In this document: piece by piece, positions 24,528-32,743 of the stretch
Layout: each line of letters starts with the position of its first letter
Numbering within the stretch: position 1 is the first letter of the stretch
NCBI GenBank assembly: GCA_028281485.1
Contig: JANQJT010000342.1
Location: 1 to 43,863, forward strand
Reading direction: 5' to 3'
Length of the DNA: 43,863 nt
Source: Phycisphaeraceae bacterium
Lineage (GTDB): Bacteria > Planctomycetota > Phycisphaerae > Phycisphaerales > Zrk34
The notes under the pieces: model-generated
What the model saw: the letters and a program-made list of their open reading frames with translations, nothing else
What the model was told of the DNA's origin: nothing
Databases searched by the model: none
Translations under genes and position numbers: made by a program

Positions 24528-25715
24528 ATGGTCAGCCAGCAACCGGTGATCCAGACGTTCGGCCTGACCAAGGTCTTCAAGGACTTCTGGATGCGCCCGC
24601 GCATCCGGGCCGTCGATCATCTCGACCTCACCGTCGAGCCGCATCAGGTGTTCGGCCTGCTCGGGCCCAACGGCTCGGGCAAGAGCACCACGATCAAGAT
24701 CCTGCTCGGCCTGCTGTTCCCCACGCGCGGCAAGGCCGCCGTATTCGGTCGTCTGCCCAGCGAGGTCGTCACCAAACAGCGCATCGGCTACCTCCCCGAA
24801 GAGTCCTACCTCTACCGCTACCTCAACGCGCGCGAGACGCTCGACTACTACGGCCGCATCTTCCACATCGACCGACACACGCGCGTCAAACGCATCGACA
24901 TGCTCCTGGAGATGGTCGGTCTCGACGCCGTGCAACGACGCCCCGTCGGTGAGTATTCCAAGGGCATGCAGCGCCGCATCGGTCTGGCCCAGGCGCTGAT
25001 CAACGACCCCGAGCTGCTCATCCTCGACGAACCGACCACCGGCCTCGATCCCATCGGCACACGACAGATCAAGGACCTCATCCTCCACCTCAAGGAGCGC
25101 GGCAAGACGGTGCTTCTGTCCAGTCACCTGCTGGCCGATGTCGAGGACGTGTGTGACCGCGTCACCATTCTCTACGGCGGCAAGAAGCGGGCCGAGGGAA
25201 CGGTCGACGAGTTGTTGGAAGTGGAAGACTCACGCGTGATCGAAACCGATGCGCTCAAGCAAGAAACGATCGACAAGATCGAACGGCTCATCCAGGAAGA
25301 AGAGGGCGGCGCGATCCGTCGCGTCGAGCGTCCGCGTCAGAAACTCGAGGCGTTGTTTCTCGATATCGTGCACGCGGCTCAGGACGAGGGCGCCGCAACC
25401 AGCGGCGCGGTGGCCGGCGGAGCCGTTGCCGAGTTCCTCGCACGCGACGCACACATGCCCGAACAGGTCGACGGCGACGCGCTCATCGACCGGCTCACGC
25501 GCGTCGAACCGGAAGCCCCGGCGCTATCGCCCCCTGTCCAGTCGGCCGAGCCGATCAAGCCGACCGGGCCCGATACCGACGTGCTCGAAGGACTGACCCG
25601 AAGCGAACCTGTCGATTCCGCGCCCAAGCCCGAGCAGAAAGAAGAACCGCAGCCCAAGCGCGACATGGATCGTGGTGTGATCGATGACCTGATGGGTGGA
25701 GGCGGCGCGTCGTGA
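24528..25715 (+). CDS. ABC-2 transporter ATP-binding protein with long C-terminal tail
   Basis: 395 residues. Walker A GPNGSGKST (46-54), signature YSKGMQR (144-150), Walker B ending D168-E169 and H201 of the H-loop are intact, so it should hydrolyse ATP. After the NBD (about 1-230) comes an extension of ~165 residues: a helical part to about 320, then a Pro/Glu-rich linker, ending in a short amphipathic motif MDRGVIDDLM and GGGG. GGAGGAG sits five nt before the ATG. The stop overlaps the permease start (GTGA). Its place directly behind three SPFH genes suggests that the SPFH complex organises or controls this exporter. Confidence 0.93.
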   Translation: MVSQQPVIQTFGLTKVFKDFWMRPRIRAVDHLDLTVEPHQVFGLLGPNGSGKSTTIKILLGLLFPTRGKAAVFGRLPSEVVTKQRIGYLPEESYLYRYLNARETLDYYGRIFHIDRHTRVKRIDMLLEMVGLDAVQRRPVGEYSKGMQRRIGLAQALINDPELLILDEPTTGLDPIGTRQIKDLILHLKERGKTVLLSSHLLADVEDVCDRVTILYGGKKRAEGTVDELLEVEDSRVIETDALKQETIDKIERLIQEEEGGAIRRVERPRQKLEALFLDIVHAAQDEGAATSGAVAGGAVAEFLARDAHMPEQVDGDALIDRLTRVEPEAPALSPPVQSAEPIKPTGPDTDVLEGLTRSEPVDSAPKPEQKEEPQPKRDMDRGVIDDLMGGGGAS

Positions 25716-27514
25716 GCAAGCGAGGCTCCCTAACCTGGGAAAAGCGACCCGGCCTGCACGCGGCGGTCATCACGACCACCTTCACGGTCGTTGCGTACTT
25801 TTTGATCAGCCGACTCGAGACCATGGGCGACGGCGCCGGTCGCGCGGTTCTCGGCGCGATGGCGCTTGTCCTATTCGCAATGGGCGTGTGGATGCTGCGG
25901 CGATGCAACCGATCGGATTGGGGCTTGCTTCAGACGATCGGACTGTTTTTGTCTGCCTTTATGGTCCTGCTCGGCGTGGATTGTTTCCTGGGCGCTGCTT
26001 TCGACACGATGCTGATGAAGACACGCTGGGGCGCGGTGATCGGTCTCAGCCTGGTCTTGTCCGTCGGGTTTCTGATCGGTTACGGCTTGTTGCAAGTCAC
26101 GCTGTCCTTGCCGTGGCGACCATTGGGCGTGGCACGCGCGATCATCGCCGAAGCGATGGCCTACCGCGTCGTCGTAGGGGTGGTTGGGGCGCTGTTTCTC
26201 GGAGTCGTGGCGATCCCCCTCATGATCGGCCAGACCGAGTACAACACGCTCGAAGACATACCCACGCTCTACGATCGGATGCGAAAGTACCTGTCGTTTT
26301 CGTTCATGTTCGTCTCGGCGATGCTGTCGCTGATGACGGTGGTGCTCAGCTGCTGGTCGCTCAGCAACGAGGTCGACCAGCGATACGTCTACACGACGCT
26401 GACCAAGCCGATATCGCGGGGCGGCTACCTGCTGGGTAAGTGGCTGGGTGTGATGCTGCTCAACGGCCTGCTCGTGCTGGTCGTCGGCATCGCGATGTAT
26501 GGCTTCACCGTCTTCTATCTCGCCAAGATGGACCCGATCCACGCGCTAGACGAGAACGCGGTCAGCAAACAACTGCTGACCGCACGCATCGCCTCCACCG
26601 CCCAGCCCCCCGAGGAATTAGAGAAGTTGGCTGATGATGAACTCGAACGCATCCGCGTGGAGTTCGGTGATCGCTACATCGATGAACGCGGCGGCGACGC
26701 GGTTTTCCGTGAGGAAATCCTTGGGCGCCTGCTCGGCGAGTGGCGCAGCGTCGCGCCCTACGGCCGGGAGAACTATCGTCGCGTCTACAAGTTTACCGGG
26801 CTCGACACGGAAAACCGCAGCGACGAGTTCAACGCTCAGATCCAGTACACGCTACGCGCAGGCAGCTCCGTGCCCAAAGGCCAGGCGCGCGTCGGTTGGA
26901 CGGTCAACGGCTCGCCCATCACAGAGGTCGACGGCATCGAAGTCCCGCTGCGCATCCGACAGACCCTGCCGTTTCAGTCCAGCCGCATCAACGACGACGG
27001 CACGGTACTGCTCGAGCTGTTCAACCTGACCCCGGGTTCGTCGCTATACTTCAGCGGATTCGACAACCTGCAGGTCATGCACGAGGCCGACGGCTTTTCA
27101 GGAAACTTCGCACGCGCGATGATGATCGTCTGGATCAAGCTCATGTTCTTTGCCGCGCTGGGCCTGACCATGTCGACGTTTCTTAATTTCTACGTGTCGA
27201 TCCTCGGCTCCCTGCTGGTGCTCATCGCCGCGTCGAGCGGCAGCTACATCCTCGAGGCGGCCAGCCACTACGGCATCGGGCCCGATGCGCTGTTGATCGA
27301 GCAAGCGTTGCACTACATCGCCGTGACCTTTACATGGCCGCTGCAGCAGTACAGCAGCTTCGAACCGGGCAAGCACATCGTCGACGGACTGTACATCTCA
27401 TGGGGCCAATTGGGCCGATGCGTGCTGGTGCTGGGTGTGATCTGGACGGGCCTCGCGGGACTCATCGGATGGGGCATTTTCGCCCGGCGTGAGCTGGCGC
27501 GTGTGCAGGTGTAA
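25712..27514 (+). CDS. ABC-2 transporter permease with large extracytoplasmic domain
   Basis: 600 residues from a GTG start that overlaps the ATPase stop. About four hydrophobic helices lie in the first ~190 residues, followed by the family loop YVYTTLTKPISRGGYLLGKWLG (about 228-249) and another helix. A soluble domain of about 200 residues (~275-465), probably extracytoplasmic, carries the phrase RQTLPFQSSRINDDGTVLLEL, and four C-terminal helices follow. The layout recalls GldG/GldF- or Yhi-type permeases with an inserted domain. Its substrate is unknown; partners are the ATPase upstream and probably the 763-residue protein downstream. Confidence 0.9.
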   Translation: MSKRGSLTWEKRPGLHAAVITTTFTVVAYFLISRLETMGDGAGRAVLGAMALVLFAMGVWMLRRCNRSDWGLLQTIGLFLSAFMVLLGVDCFLGAAFDTMLMKTRWGAVIGLSLVLSVGFLIGYGLLQVTLSLPWRPLGVARAIIAEAMAYRVVVGVVGALFLGVVAIPLMIGQTEYNTLEDIPTLYDRMRKYLSFSFMFVSAMLSLMTVVLSCWSLSNEVDQRYVYTTLTKPISRGGYLLGKWLGVMLLNGLLVLVVGIAMYGFTVFYLAKMDPIHALDENAVSKQLLTARIASTAQPPEELEKLADDELERIRVEFGDRYIDERGGDAVFREEILGRLLGEWRSVAPYGRENYRRVYKFTGLDTENRSDEFNAQIQYTLRAGSSVPKGQARVGWTVNGSPITEVDGIEVPLRIRQTLPFQSSRINDDGTVLLELFNLTPGSSLYFSGFDNLQVMHEADGFSGNFARAMMIVWIKLMFFAALGLTMSTFLNFYVSILGSLLVLIAASSGSYILEAASHYGIGPDALLIEQALHYIAVTFTWPLQQYSSFEPGKHIVDGLYISWGQLGRCVLVLGVIWTGLAGLIGWGIFARRELARVQV

Positions 27515-27523
27515 ACACAAGAC

Positions 27524-29815
27524 ATGAACAAGAACACGCTGATCATCCTGGTAGCCGTTTCGGTCGCGATTGCCGCGCTCGGCGCCAATTTCATGCTCAG
27601 CGGCGAGCTCAACCGACGCCGCGTCGAGGAACAACTCACCTACAACACCGATGTCCGCGAGAACCTCTCGCCACGCATGGCGCTGGCCTCGCTCATGTCC
27701 GGCTCGTTCCGTGGCGTTGCGATCAACTTCCTCTGGCAGCGCGCCAACAACCTCAAACAGGAGGGCAAGCACTTCGAGGCGGTCGACCTGGCCGAGTTCA
27801 TCTCCGAGCTGCAGCCCCGCTTCGACCAGGTCTGGGTCTTCCAGTCCTGGAACATGGCTTACAACATTTCCGTCGCCACCCACACCGACAGCGAGCGTTG
27901 GTTCTGGGTCAGTCGCGGCGTCGAACTGATCCGTGACAAGGGCCTGCGCTACAACCCCGACTCGGTCGCGCTCTATCGGCAGCTGTCGTGGACATTCTCC
28001 CACAAGATCGGCCAGGAGACCGACGAGGCCCACCGGCACTACAAGATCATGTTGGCGCTGGAGTGGAATCGTCTGCTCGGCACGCCGCCCCGACCGGGCC
28101 TGGTTGAGCAACGCGACCTCGACGGTCAGGTCGTGCTCGACGAAACGGGCCAACCGATCATGCGCCTGGCCGAAATCGAAGCCTTTGCGCCCATCGCCGC
28201 GATGGACCAGCGCTACTTCGCTATCGACGAGGTCTCCCGCGACTTGCGCAAGCAACTGGAACAGGTCATCCTCGAACGCGCACAGGACCTGGTCGTTCGC
28301 GGCATCGCCGAGTCCGAAGACCCCGTGATCGAGGCGCTGCGCAACCTGGCTTACTCGCGTCCGGGCGTGTTCGACCGCAAGGCGTCGCGCTACTGTGAGC
28401 AGTGGGCCCAGACCGAGCCTCAGATCGTCGCCAAGCTCCGCGCGATGATCGAGCAGAACAAGCCCAAGCTGGCTGCTGAGTGGATCGATACCGACCAGCG
28501 GTTTATCGAGGATTTCCCCGAGGCCACCGAGCGCGTCGGCGCGCTGCGGCTACGCGAGTTCAAATTGGACAGCGAACTGTTGCGCCGCCTCGGCATCGGT
28601 ACCGAGCGCGTCGCCGCCCAGAACCTCGGCTTCAACACCCCCAGCGAAGAAGGCGAGATCTCGCGTGACGCGTACATCGATGATTGGCTCCGTCAGACCG
28701 ACCCCGCTGTGGTGCGCGTACGCGATCAATTGATCCTGCCCTACCTGCGAGCCAAGACGCTGCGCGACACCTACAACATGTCGCCCACCTTTATGTTCGA
28801 GCTGATGGAGGGCGACTGGATGCGGGTGGCCGACAACCCGCTGACCGATCGCGACGAGTCGCAGCCCCTGCCCCTGCCGATCGATTGGCGTCACCCCGGC
28901 GCACACGGCATGTACTGGGCCTGGCGCGGTGTGTGGTTCAGCCGGCAACGCATGCACGACAGCGACGAGTTCTTCTTCGAGCTGCTCAACGTCTACCGCA
29001 TGGTCATCCACAACTCCCAGTGGCTGGCGCACAACGGCAGGCTGACATTCGACCCGATCACGCGTTACTACGATTGGCAGTCCGACCCCCGCATGATCGA
29101 GCTCTACCTCCGCCTGTACACCGGTCATACGGACTACATCGGCGGCATCTACAAGCAATCCGTCGCCGCCGAGAGCCTCGGCATCGGCCTGGAGCACTTC
29201 TACGAGTGGGCGATCGACAACTACTGGTGGTACGGCTACGAGCGCGAGGCGCGAGCGCTGTACCGCGAGTTGCAACGCGTCTTCCCCGATTCCGACATGC
29301 AACGCAAGCGGGCCGGCATGCCCATCGAACAGTTCGTGATGCGCGAGTTCTTCGACGACCTCGAAGAACCCGACCTCGCCCGTCAAAAGATCATCGGCAC
29401 GCTCTACCAATGGCTCCGCGCCGCCTACATCAACAACGAACCGGAACTCGCAGAACGGCGCCTGCGACAGGCGCAGCTCATGTACCGTCGCTACATGCAG
29501 CACTGGAGCGACACGCCGCGCATGATACTGCCGCCGTGGGACCAGCTGCTGACCGATGTGTGCTCCAGCTACATGCTCAGCCCGATCGGCCAGGGCGATG
29601 TTGCGGCGCAGATCCTATCCGGCCGCTACCAGTTCTGGCGGTACGCGCCGGTGGAGTTGAAACAGGCGATGTGGGACCGCATCCACGAGCCGCTGTACAC
29701 GATGATCCGCCGATCCGGAGCAGGCCTGAACGACCCGAGCGTGCTGTTCCCCGAGCCGCCCGGCATGGAGCAGTGGCGTGAGCAAAACCGTAACCGCGCC
29801 ACTCAGGGCAACTGA
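27524..29815 (+). CDS. Large membrane-anchored protein of unknown function, TPR-like helical
   Basis: 763 residues with an N-terminal anchor helix (about 4-24) and a long soluble helical region. The phrases SGSFRGVAINFLWQRANNLKQEGKHFEAVDLAEFI and FQSWNMAYNISVAT give a TPR-like rhythm and recur, as far as I know, in a conserved but unnamed family found next to ABC-2 exporters. A second Trp/Tyr-rich block (GAHGMYWAWRGVWFSRQRM, about 463-481) and DNYWWYGYEREARALYREL (about 565-583) follow. It starts 9 nt after the permease and is the last gene of the SPFH/ABC operon. An accessory role on the outer side of the inner membrane is inferred. Confidence 0.87.
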   Translation: MNKNTLIILVAVSVAIAALGANFMLSGELNRRRVEEQLTYNTDVRENLSPRMALASLMSGSFRGVAINFLWQRANNLKQEGKHFEAVDLAEFISELQPRFDQVWVFQSWNMAYNISVATHTDSERWFWVSRGVELIRDKGLRYNPDSVALYRQLSWTFSHKIGQETDEAHRHYKIMLALEWNRLLGTPPRPGLVEQRDLDGQVVLDETGQPIMRLAEIEAFAPIAAMDQRYFAIDEVSRDLRKQLEQVILERAQDLVVRGIAESEDPVIEALRNLAYSRPGVFDRKASRYCEQWAQTEPQIVAKLRAMIEQNKPKLAAEWIDTDQRFIEDFPEATERVGALRLREFKLDSELLRRLGIGTERVAAQNLGFNTPSEEGEISRDAYIDDWLRQTDPAVVRVRDQLILPYLRAKTLRDTYNMSPTFMFELMEGDWMRVADNPLTDRDESQPLPLPIDWRHPGAHGMYWAWRGVWFSRQRMHDSDEFFFELLNVYRMVIHNSQWLAHNGRLTFDPITRYYDWQSDPRMIELYLRLYTGHTDYIGGIYKQSVAAESLGIGLEHFYEWAIDNYWWYGYEREARALYRELQRVFPDSDMQRKRAGMPIEQFVMREFFDDLEEPDLARQKIIGTLYQWLRAAYINNEPELAERRLRQAQLMYRRYMQHWSDTPRMILPPWDQLLTDVCSSYMLSPIGQGDVAAQILSGRYQFWRYAPVELKQAMWDRIHEPLYTMIRRSGAGLNDPSVLFPEPPGMEQWREQNRNRATQGN

Positions 29816-29969
29816 TCGCCATTTGTTTGATCTCAACCCGCCGCGCGACAGCCAATCCAGGCGGTGGTATTGGACAAACTCGCATTCAACCGATCCAATA
29901 AAACGTGTGGCGTCGTCTTGGCGCCCCGTCCTCGCCCGCTAAACGTCGCCACTCACGCGGAGCCATCGG

Positions 29970-30938
29970 ATGGCGCAGATCGATTCAACTCAGCCCCTCG
30001 GCCCGGCGCCCCCGGAACCGCCAGCCCCCACACCGCGCAATCGGTTCTCCAGCCTCTCCCTTCCCTGGATCGTCAGCATCGCCGTACACATCGCCATCGC
30101 GGTCATCGGCATGTTCGTTGTCTGGTCTTCGACCACACAGAAACCCGACAAGGTCATCGTGCCGTTGACACGTTTCACCGGCGACGTGGTCGCCGAGAAC
30201 CTAGCCGACCCACAGGACACCGAAATCGCTGTGATCCACGAACGGGTGCAAACAGCCGAACCGGTCGAGGTCGCGACAGCCGAGCCGCCGGACCTGCTCG
30301 CGATCGACAACGACGCGCCGCTGAGCGCGATCGATATCGAAGTCGCGCTTCCCCTGCCTCCGGGCACGACGACCGATCGCCCCGAGCTGTCGGTCGAGTT
30401 GTTTGGCGTCGGCGGCAACGCGCGCACCGTCGTCTTCGTGGTCGACGCGTCCGGCTCGCTGCTCGACGTGTTGCCGCAAGTCATCAACGAGCTGGCACGC
30501 TCGATCCGTCAGCTGTCGACCGAGCAACGTTTCACCGTGATCTTCTTCCAGGGCGGCCGGGTCATCCACGTGCCCGTGCCGCACGCGGGCCTGAAGCGCG
30601 CCACCGCTGACGCCAAGCGAGCCGTCATCCGATGGATCGCGCTGGACAGCGGCAACATCCGCGCCGCCGGCTCGACCAACCCGCTTATCGCGCTCGAGGC
30701 CGCGATCAAGCTCAAGCCGGAACTGATCTTTGTCATGTCCGACGACTTCCGCGGCGCGGGCGATACGCCCCAGACGCAGCGCGCGATGTTGCAACGCGTC
30801 GCCCGGGCCGTCGGCGACACCAACCTCGCAATCAACACCATCGAGTTCAACGACATCGACCGGTCCGGCGTCCTCCGTCGGATCGCCGAACGACACGGCG
30901 GAACCTACAAGCACGTGGGCGATCCGCTGCAGCGATAG
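29970..30938 (+). CDS. VWA-domain protein with TonB-type energy-transducing helix
   Basis: 322 residues. A Pro-rich cytoplasmic tail (1-31) leads into one membrane helix (about 32-52, LPWIVSIAVHIAIAVIGMF). S36 and H40 reproduce the S-x3-H spacing of the TonB SHLS motif needed for coupling to ExbB/ExbD. A linker (about 55-150) rich in Glu/Pro follows, then a von Willebrand A domain (152-320). Its MIDAS metal site is complete: D159-x-S161-G-S163, T236 in GSTNPL, and D258/D259 in VMSDDF. There is no TonB C-terminal domain. GGAG lies seven nt upstream of the ATG. It is the first gene of an operon with ExbB, two ExbD and a repeat protein, and probably the effector moved by that motor. Confidence 0.9.
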   Translation: MAQIDSTQPLGPAPPEPPAPTPRNRFSSLSLPWIVSIAVHIAIAVIGMFVVWSSTTQKPDKVIVPLTRFTGDVVAENLADPQDTEIAVIHERVQTAEPVEVATAEPPDLLAIDNDAPLSAIDIEVALPLPPGTTTDRPELSVELFGVGGNARTVVFVVDASGSLLDVLPQVINELARSIRQLSTEQRFTVIFFQGGRVIHVPVPHAGLKRATADAKRAVIRWIALDSGNIRAAGSTNPLIALEAAIKLKPELIFVMSDDFRGAGDTPQTQRAMLQRVARAVGDTNLAINTIEFNDIDRSGVLRRIAERHGGTYKHVGDPLQR

Positions 30939-30972
30939 ACCGACACGCGCCTCGCGCGCGAAAGGAGACGAT

Positions 30973-31749
30973 ATGCGATCACGCAAGACCCGGTACGCGA
31001 CCCTCACCCTCTGCGTACTGACCGCCTGGACGGCACAGGCGCTGGCGCAGGGCGGAGCGGAACCGACCGACGCCGAACCGACCAGCTTCACCTCGATGTT
31101 CTTCTGGTCCGACTCACGCCTCGGCCTGGTGCTGATCTACCTGCTGCTGACGATGTCGGTCGCGACCGTCGGGCTGATCATCCACTACGTCCTGCAGAAC
31201 AGGCGTACCAACATCCTCTCGCCATCAGCCAAGCAGGACATCGGCTCCAGCCTCAACAGCGGGCTGTACGGCAAAGCCATCGAGATCGCCCAGCGCGACC
31301 CCAGCGTGTTCGGTCGTATCATCGGCACAGCGCTCGGTGAGTCGTCGCACGGCTACGGCGCCATGGAACGCGCGATCGAAGAATCCGGCGACGTCGCCAT
31401 CATCTCTCGCGTTCGCGCGTTGGATATCCTCAACGTCTTCGGCGCCGTCGGCCCCATGATCGGGCTCTTCGGCACCGTCTACGGCATGATCATCACCTTC
31501 CAGGCCATCGAACAGACCGGTGGCAGACCCGACGTCGGCCAACTCGCCGGCGGCATCTCCACCGCGCTGGTCACCACCTTCTGGGGCCTGCTCGTCGGCA
31601 TCCCCGCCACCGCCGCCGCCGCGCTCATCCGCAACCGAATCGAAGGTCTCGTCACCGAGGCCATGGCCGAGGCCGACGCCATGATCGGCCGCTTCCGTCC
31701 CGCCCCACAAACCGACGCCACACAGACCAGCACGGAACCCCGCGATTGA
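30973..31749 (+). CDS. MotA/TolQ/ExbB proton channel family protein
   Basis: 258 residues. A cleavable signal peptide (MRSRKTRYATLTLCVLTAW...ALA-Q26) precedes the first membrane helix (about 49-70), as in the longer ExbB subgroup. The two other helices hold the conserved core: LNVFGAVGPMIGLFGTVYGMI (about 156-176) and GGISTALVTTFWGLLVGIPA (about 192-211). ExbB/TolQ pentamers surround ExbD/TolR and conduct protons to drive TonB or TolA. The start is set by AAAGGAG five nt before the ATG. The stop overlaps the TTG start of the first ExbD (TTGA). Confidence 0.94.
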   Translation: MRSRKTRYATLTLCVLTAWTAQALAQGGAEPTDAEPTSFTSMFFWSDSRLGLVLIYLLLTMSVATVGLIIHYVLQNRRTNILSPSAKQDIGSSLNSGLYGKAIEIAQRDPSVFGRIIGTALGESSHGYGAMERAIEESGDVAIISRVRALDILNVFGAVGPMIGLFGTVYGMIITFQAIEQTGGRPDVGQLAGGISTALVTTFWGLLVGIPATAAAALIRNRIEGLVTEAMAEADAMIGRFRPAPQTDATQTSTEPRD

Positions 31750-32216
31750 TCTCCCGAAGACGCTACAGACCCGCGCGCGTGCAGACGAACATGACCTCCA
31801 TGCTCGACGTGGTCTTTCTATTGATCATCTTCTTCATCCTCGCCACCAACTTCGCTGCCAAGGACGTGCCCCGCATGGACACACCCGAACCCAACGTCAG
31901 CCTCGCCGAGCAGTGGGACAAGCCCAACGCGCGCGTGATTAATCTGTTGGCTGATCCGGCTGCGCCGGGTGAAGTCGGCGAGGTGCTCCTGCAGGGCGGT
32001 CGCGGCAGCTACCCGATGAGCGCCCAGGGCCTGGCCGACCTGACCGAGTCGCTGTATCAGATGCGACAGCGCATGCCCGCCTTGGAGATCGACGTCCGCG
32101 CCGATCGGTCGCTGCCTTACGACCGGGTCGAACCGGTGTTGGACGCGATCAAGGCCGCGGGTATCTTCCGGGTCAACCTCGTCGCTCAGCTCCAACGCGG
32201 GGGGGTGGCCCCTTGA
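31746..32216 (+). CDS. ExbD/TolR-family protein 1
   Basis: 156 residues from a TTG start overlapping the ExbB stop. The single helix NMTSMLDVVFLLIIFFILATNF (about 15-36) carries the essential proton-path aspartate, D21 (LDVVFLL). The periplasmic domain (about 55-155) shows the ExbD fold ending: PALEIDVRADRSLPYDRVEPVLDAIKAAG. The stop again overlaps the next start. Two different ExbD proteins beside one ExbB suggest a heteromeric rotor dimer. Confidence 0.93.
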   Translation: MISRRRYRPARVQTNMTSMLDVVFLLIIFFILATNFAAKDVPRMDTPEPNVSLAEQWDKPNARVINLLADPAAPGEVGEVLLQGGRGSYPMSAQGLADLTESLYQMRQRMPALEIDVRADRSLPYDRVEPVLDAIKAAGIFRVNLVAQLQRGGVAP

Positions 32217-32743
32217 GCACGACACCGATACACGCCGAACCCGATCGCGCAGATACAGGTCAGACCGTGCATCACCGACGCCACACCGCGCGCGATCGCG
32301 GCCTGCAACCGCTGAACCTCACCAGCATGCTCGACGTCTGCTTCCTCCTGCTCGTGTTCTTTGCGCTCACCGCGAGCTTCGCCATCGACGAGGGCGTGTT
32401 GCCGACGGAACTGCCGGACGAGGGGCGCGGCGTCGCGGTCGATGCGCCGCCGCCGGTCGAGCCGATCCGCATCGTGCTCACGCCGCAGAACACCGACGGC
32501 GTCCGGATCGAGGTGCAATCCGTCCACCAACCCGTCCCCGCCAACAGCGAGCGGCTCTACCTGATGCTCGACAGCTGGCGGTTCGATCAACAGACCGGTC
32601 AGGGCCTGTTCGACGCGAGCAATCCCGTTGTCATCCGCGTCAGCGGCGCGGTCCGATGGCAACACGTCGTCGATGTTTATAATGCGGTCCTGCGTGCGAA
32701 GTACACCAACGTCGGCATCGTCGGCAACGAGCGAGACGCGTGA
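32213..32743 (+). CDS. ExbD/TolR-family protein 2
   Basis: 176 residues from a TTG start overlapping the first ExbD gene. An N-terminal tail of about 35 residues, longer than in the first copy, precedes the helix LTSMLDVCFLLLVFFALTASF with the catalytic D41. The periplasmic domain carries PVVIRVSGAVRWQHVVDVYNAVLRA, the usual C-terminal ExbD motif. Sequence divergence between the two copies is high, so they are not a recent duplication. The stop overlaps the GTG of the repeat protein gene. Confidence 0.92.
   Translation: MSTTPIHAEPDRADTGQTVHHRRHTARDRGLQPLNLTSMLDVCFLLLVFFALTASFAIDEGVLPTELPDEGRGVAVDAPPPVEPIRIVLTPQNTDGVRIEVQSVHQPVPANSERLYLMLDSWRFDQQTGQGLFDASNPVVIRVSGAVRWQHVVDVYNAVLRAKYTNVGIVGNERDA

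Noticed and set aside
29816..29969. Promoter TTGGAC...CAATAA before the VWA gene
   Set aside because: The spacer would be 20 nt and the -10 poor; I could not support it.
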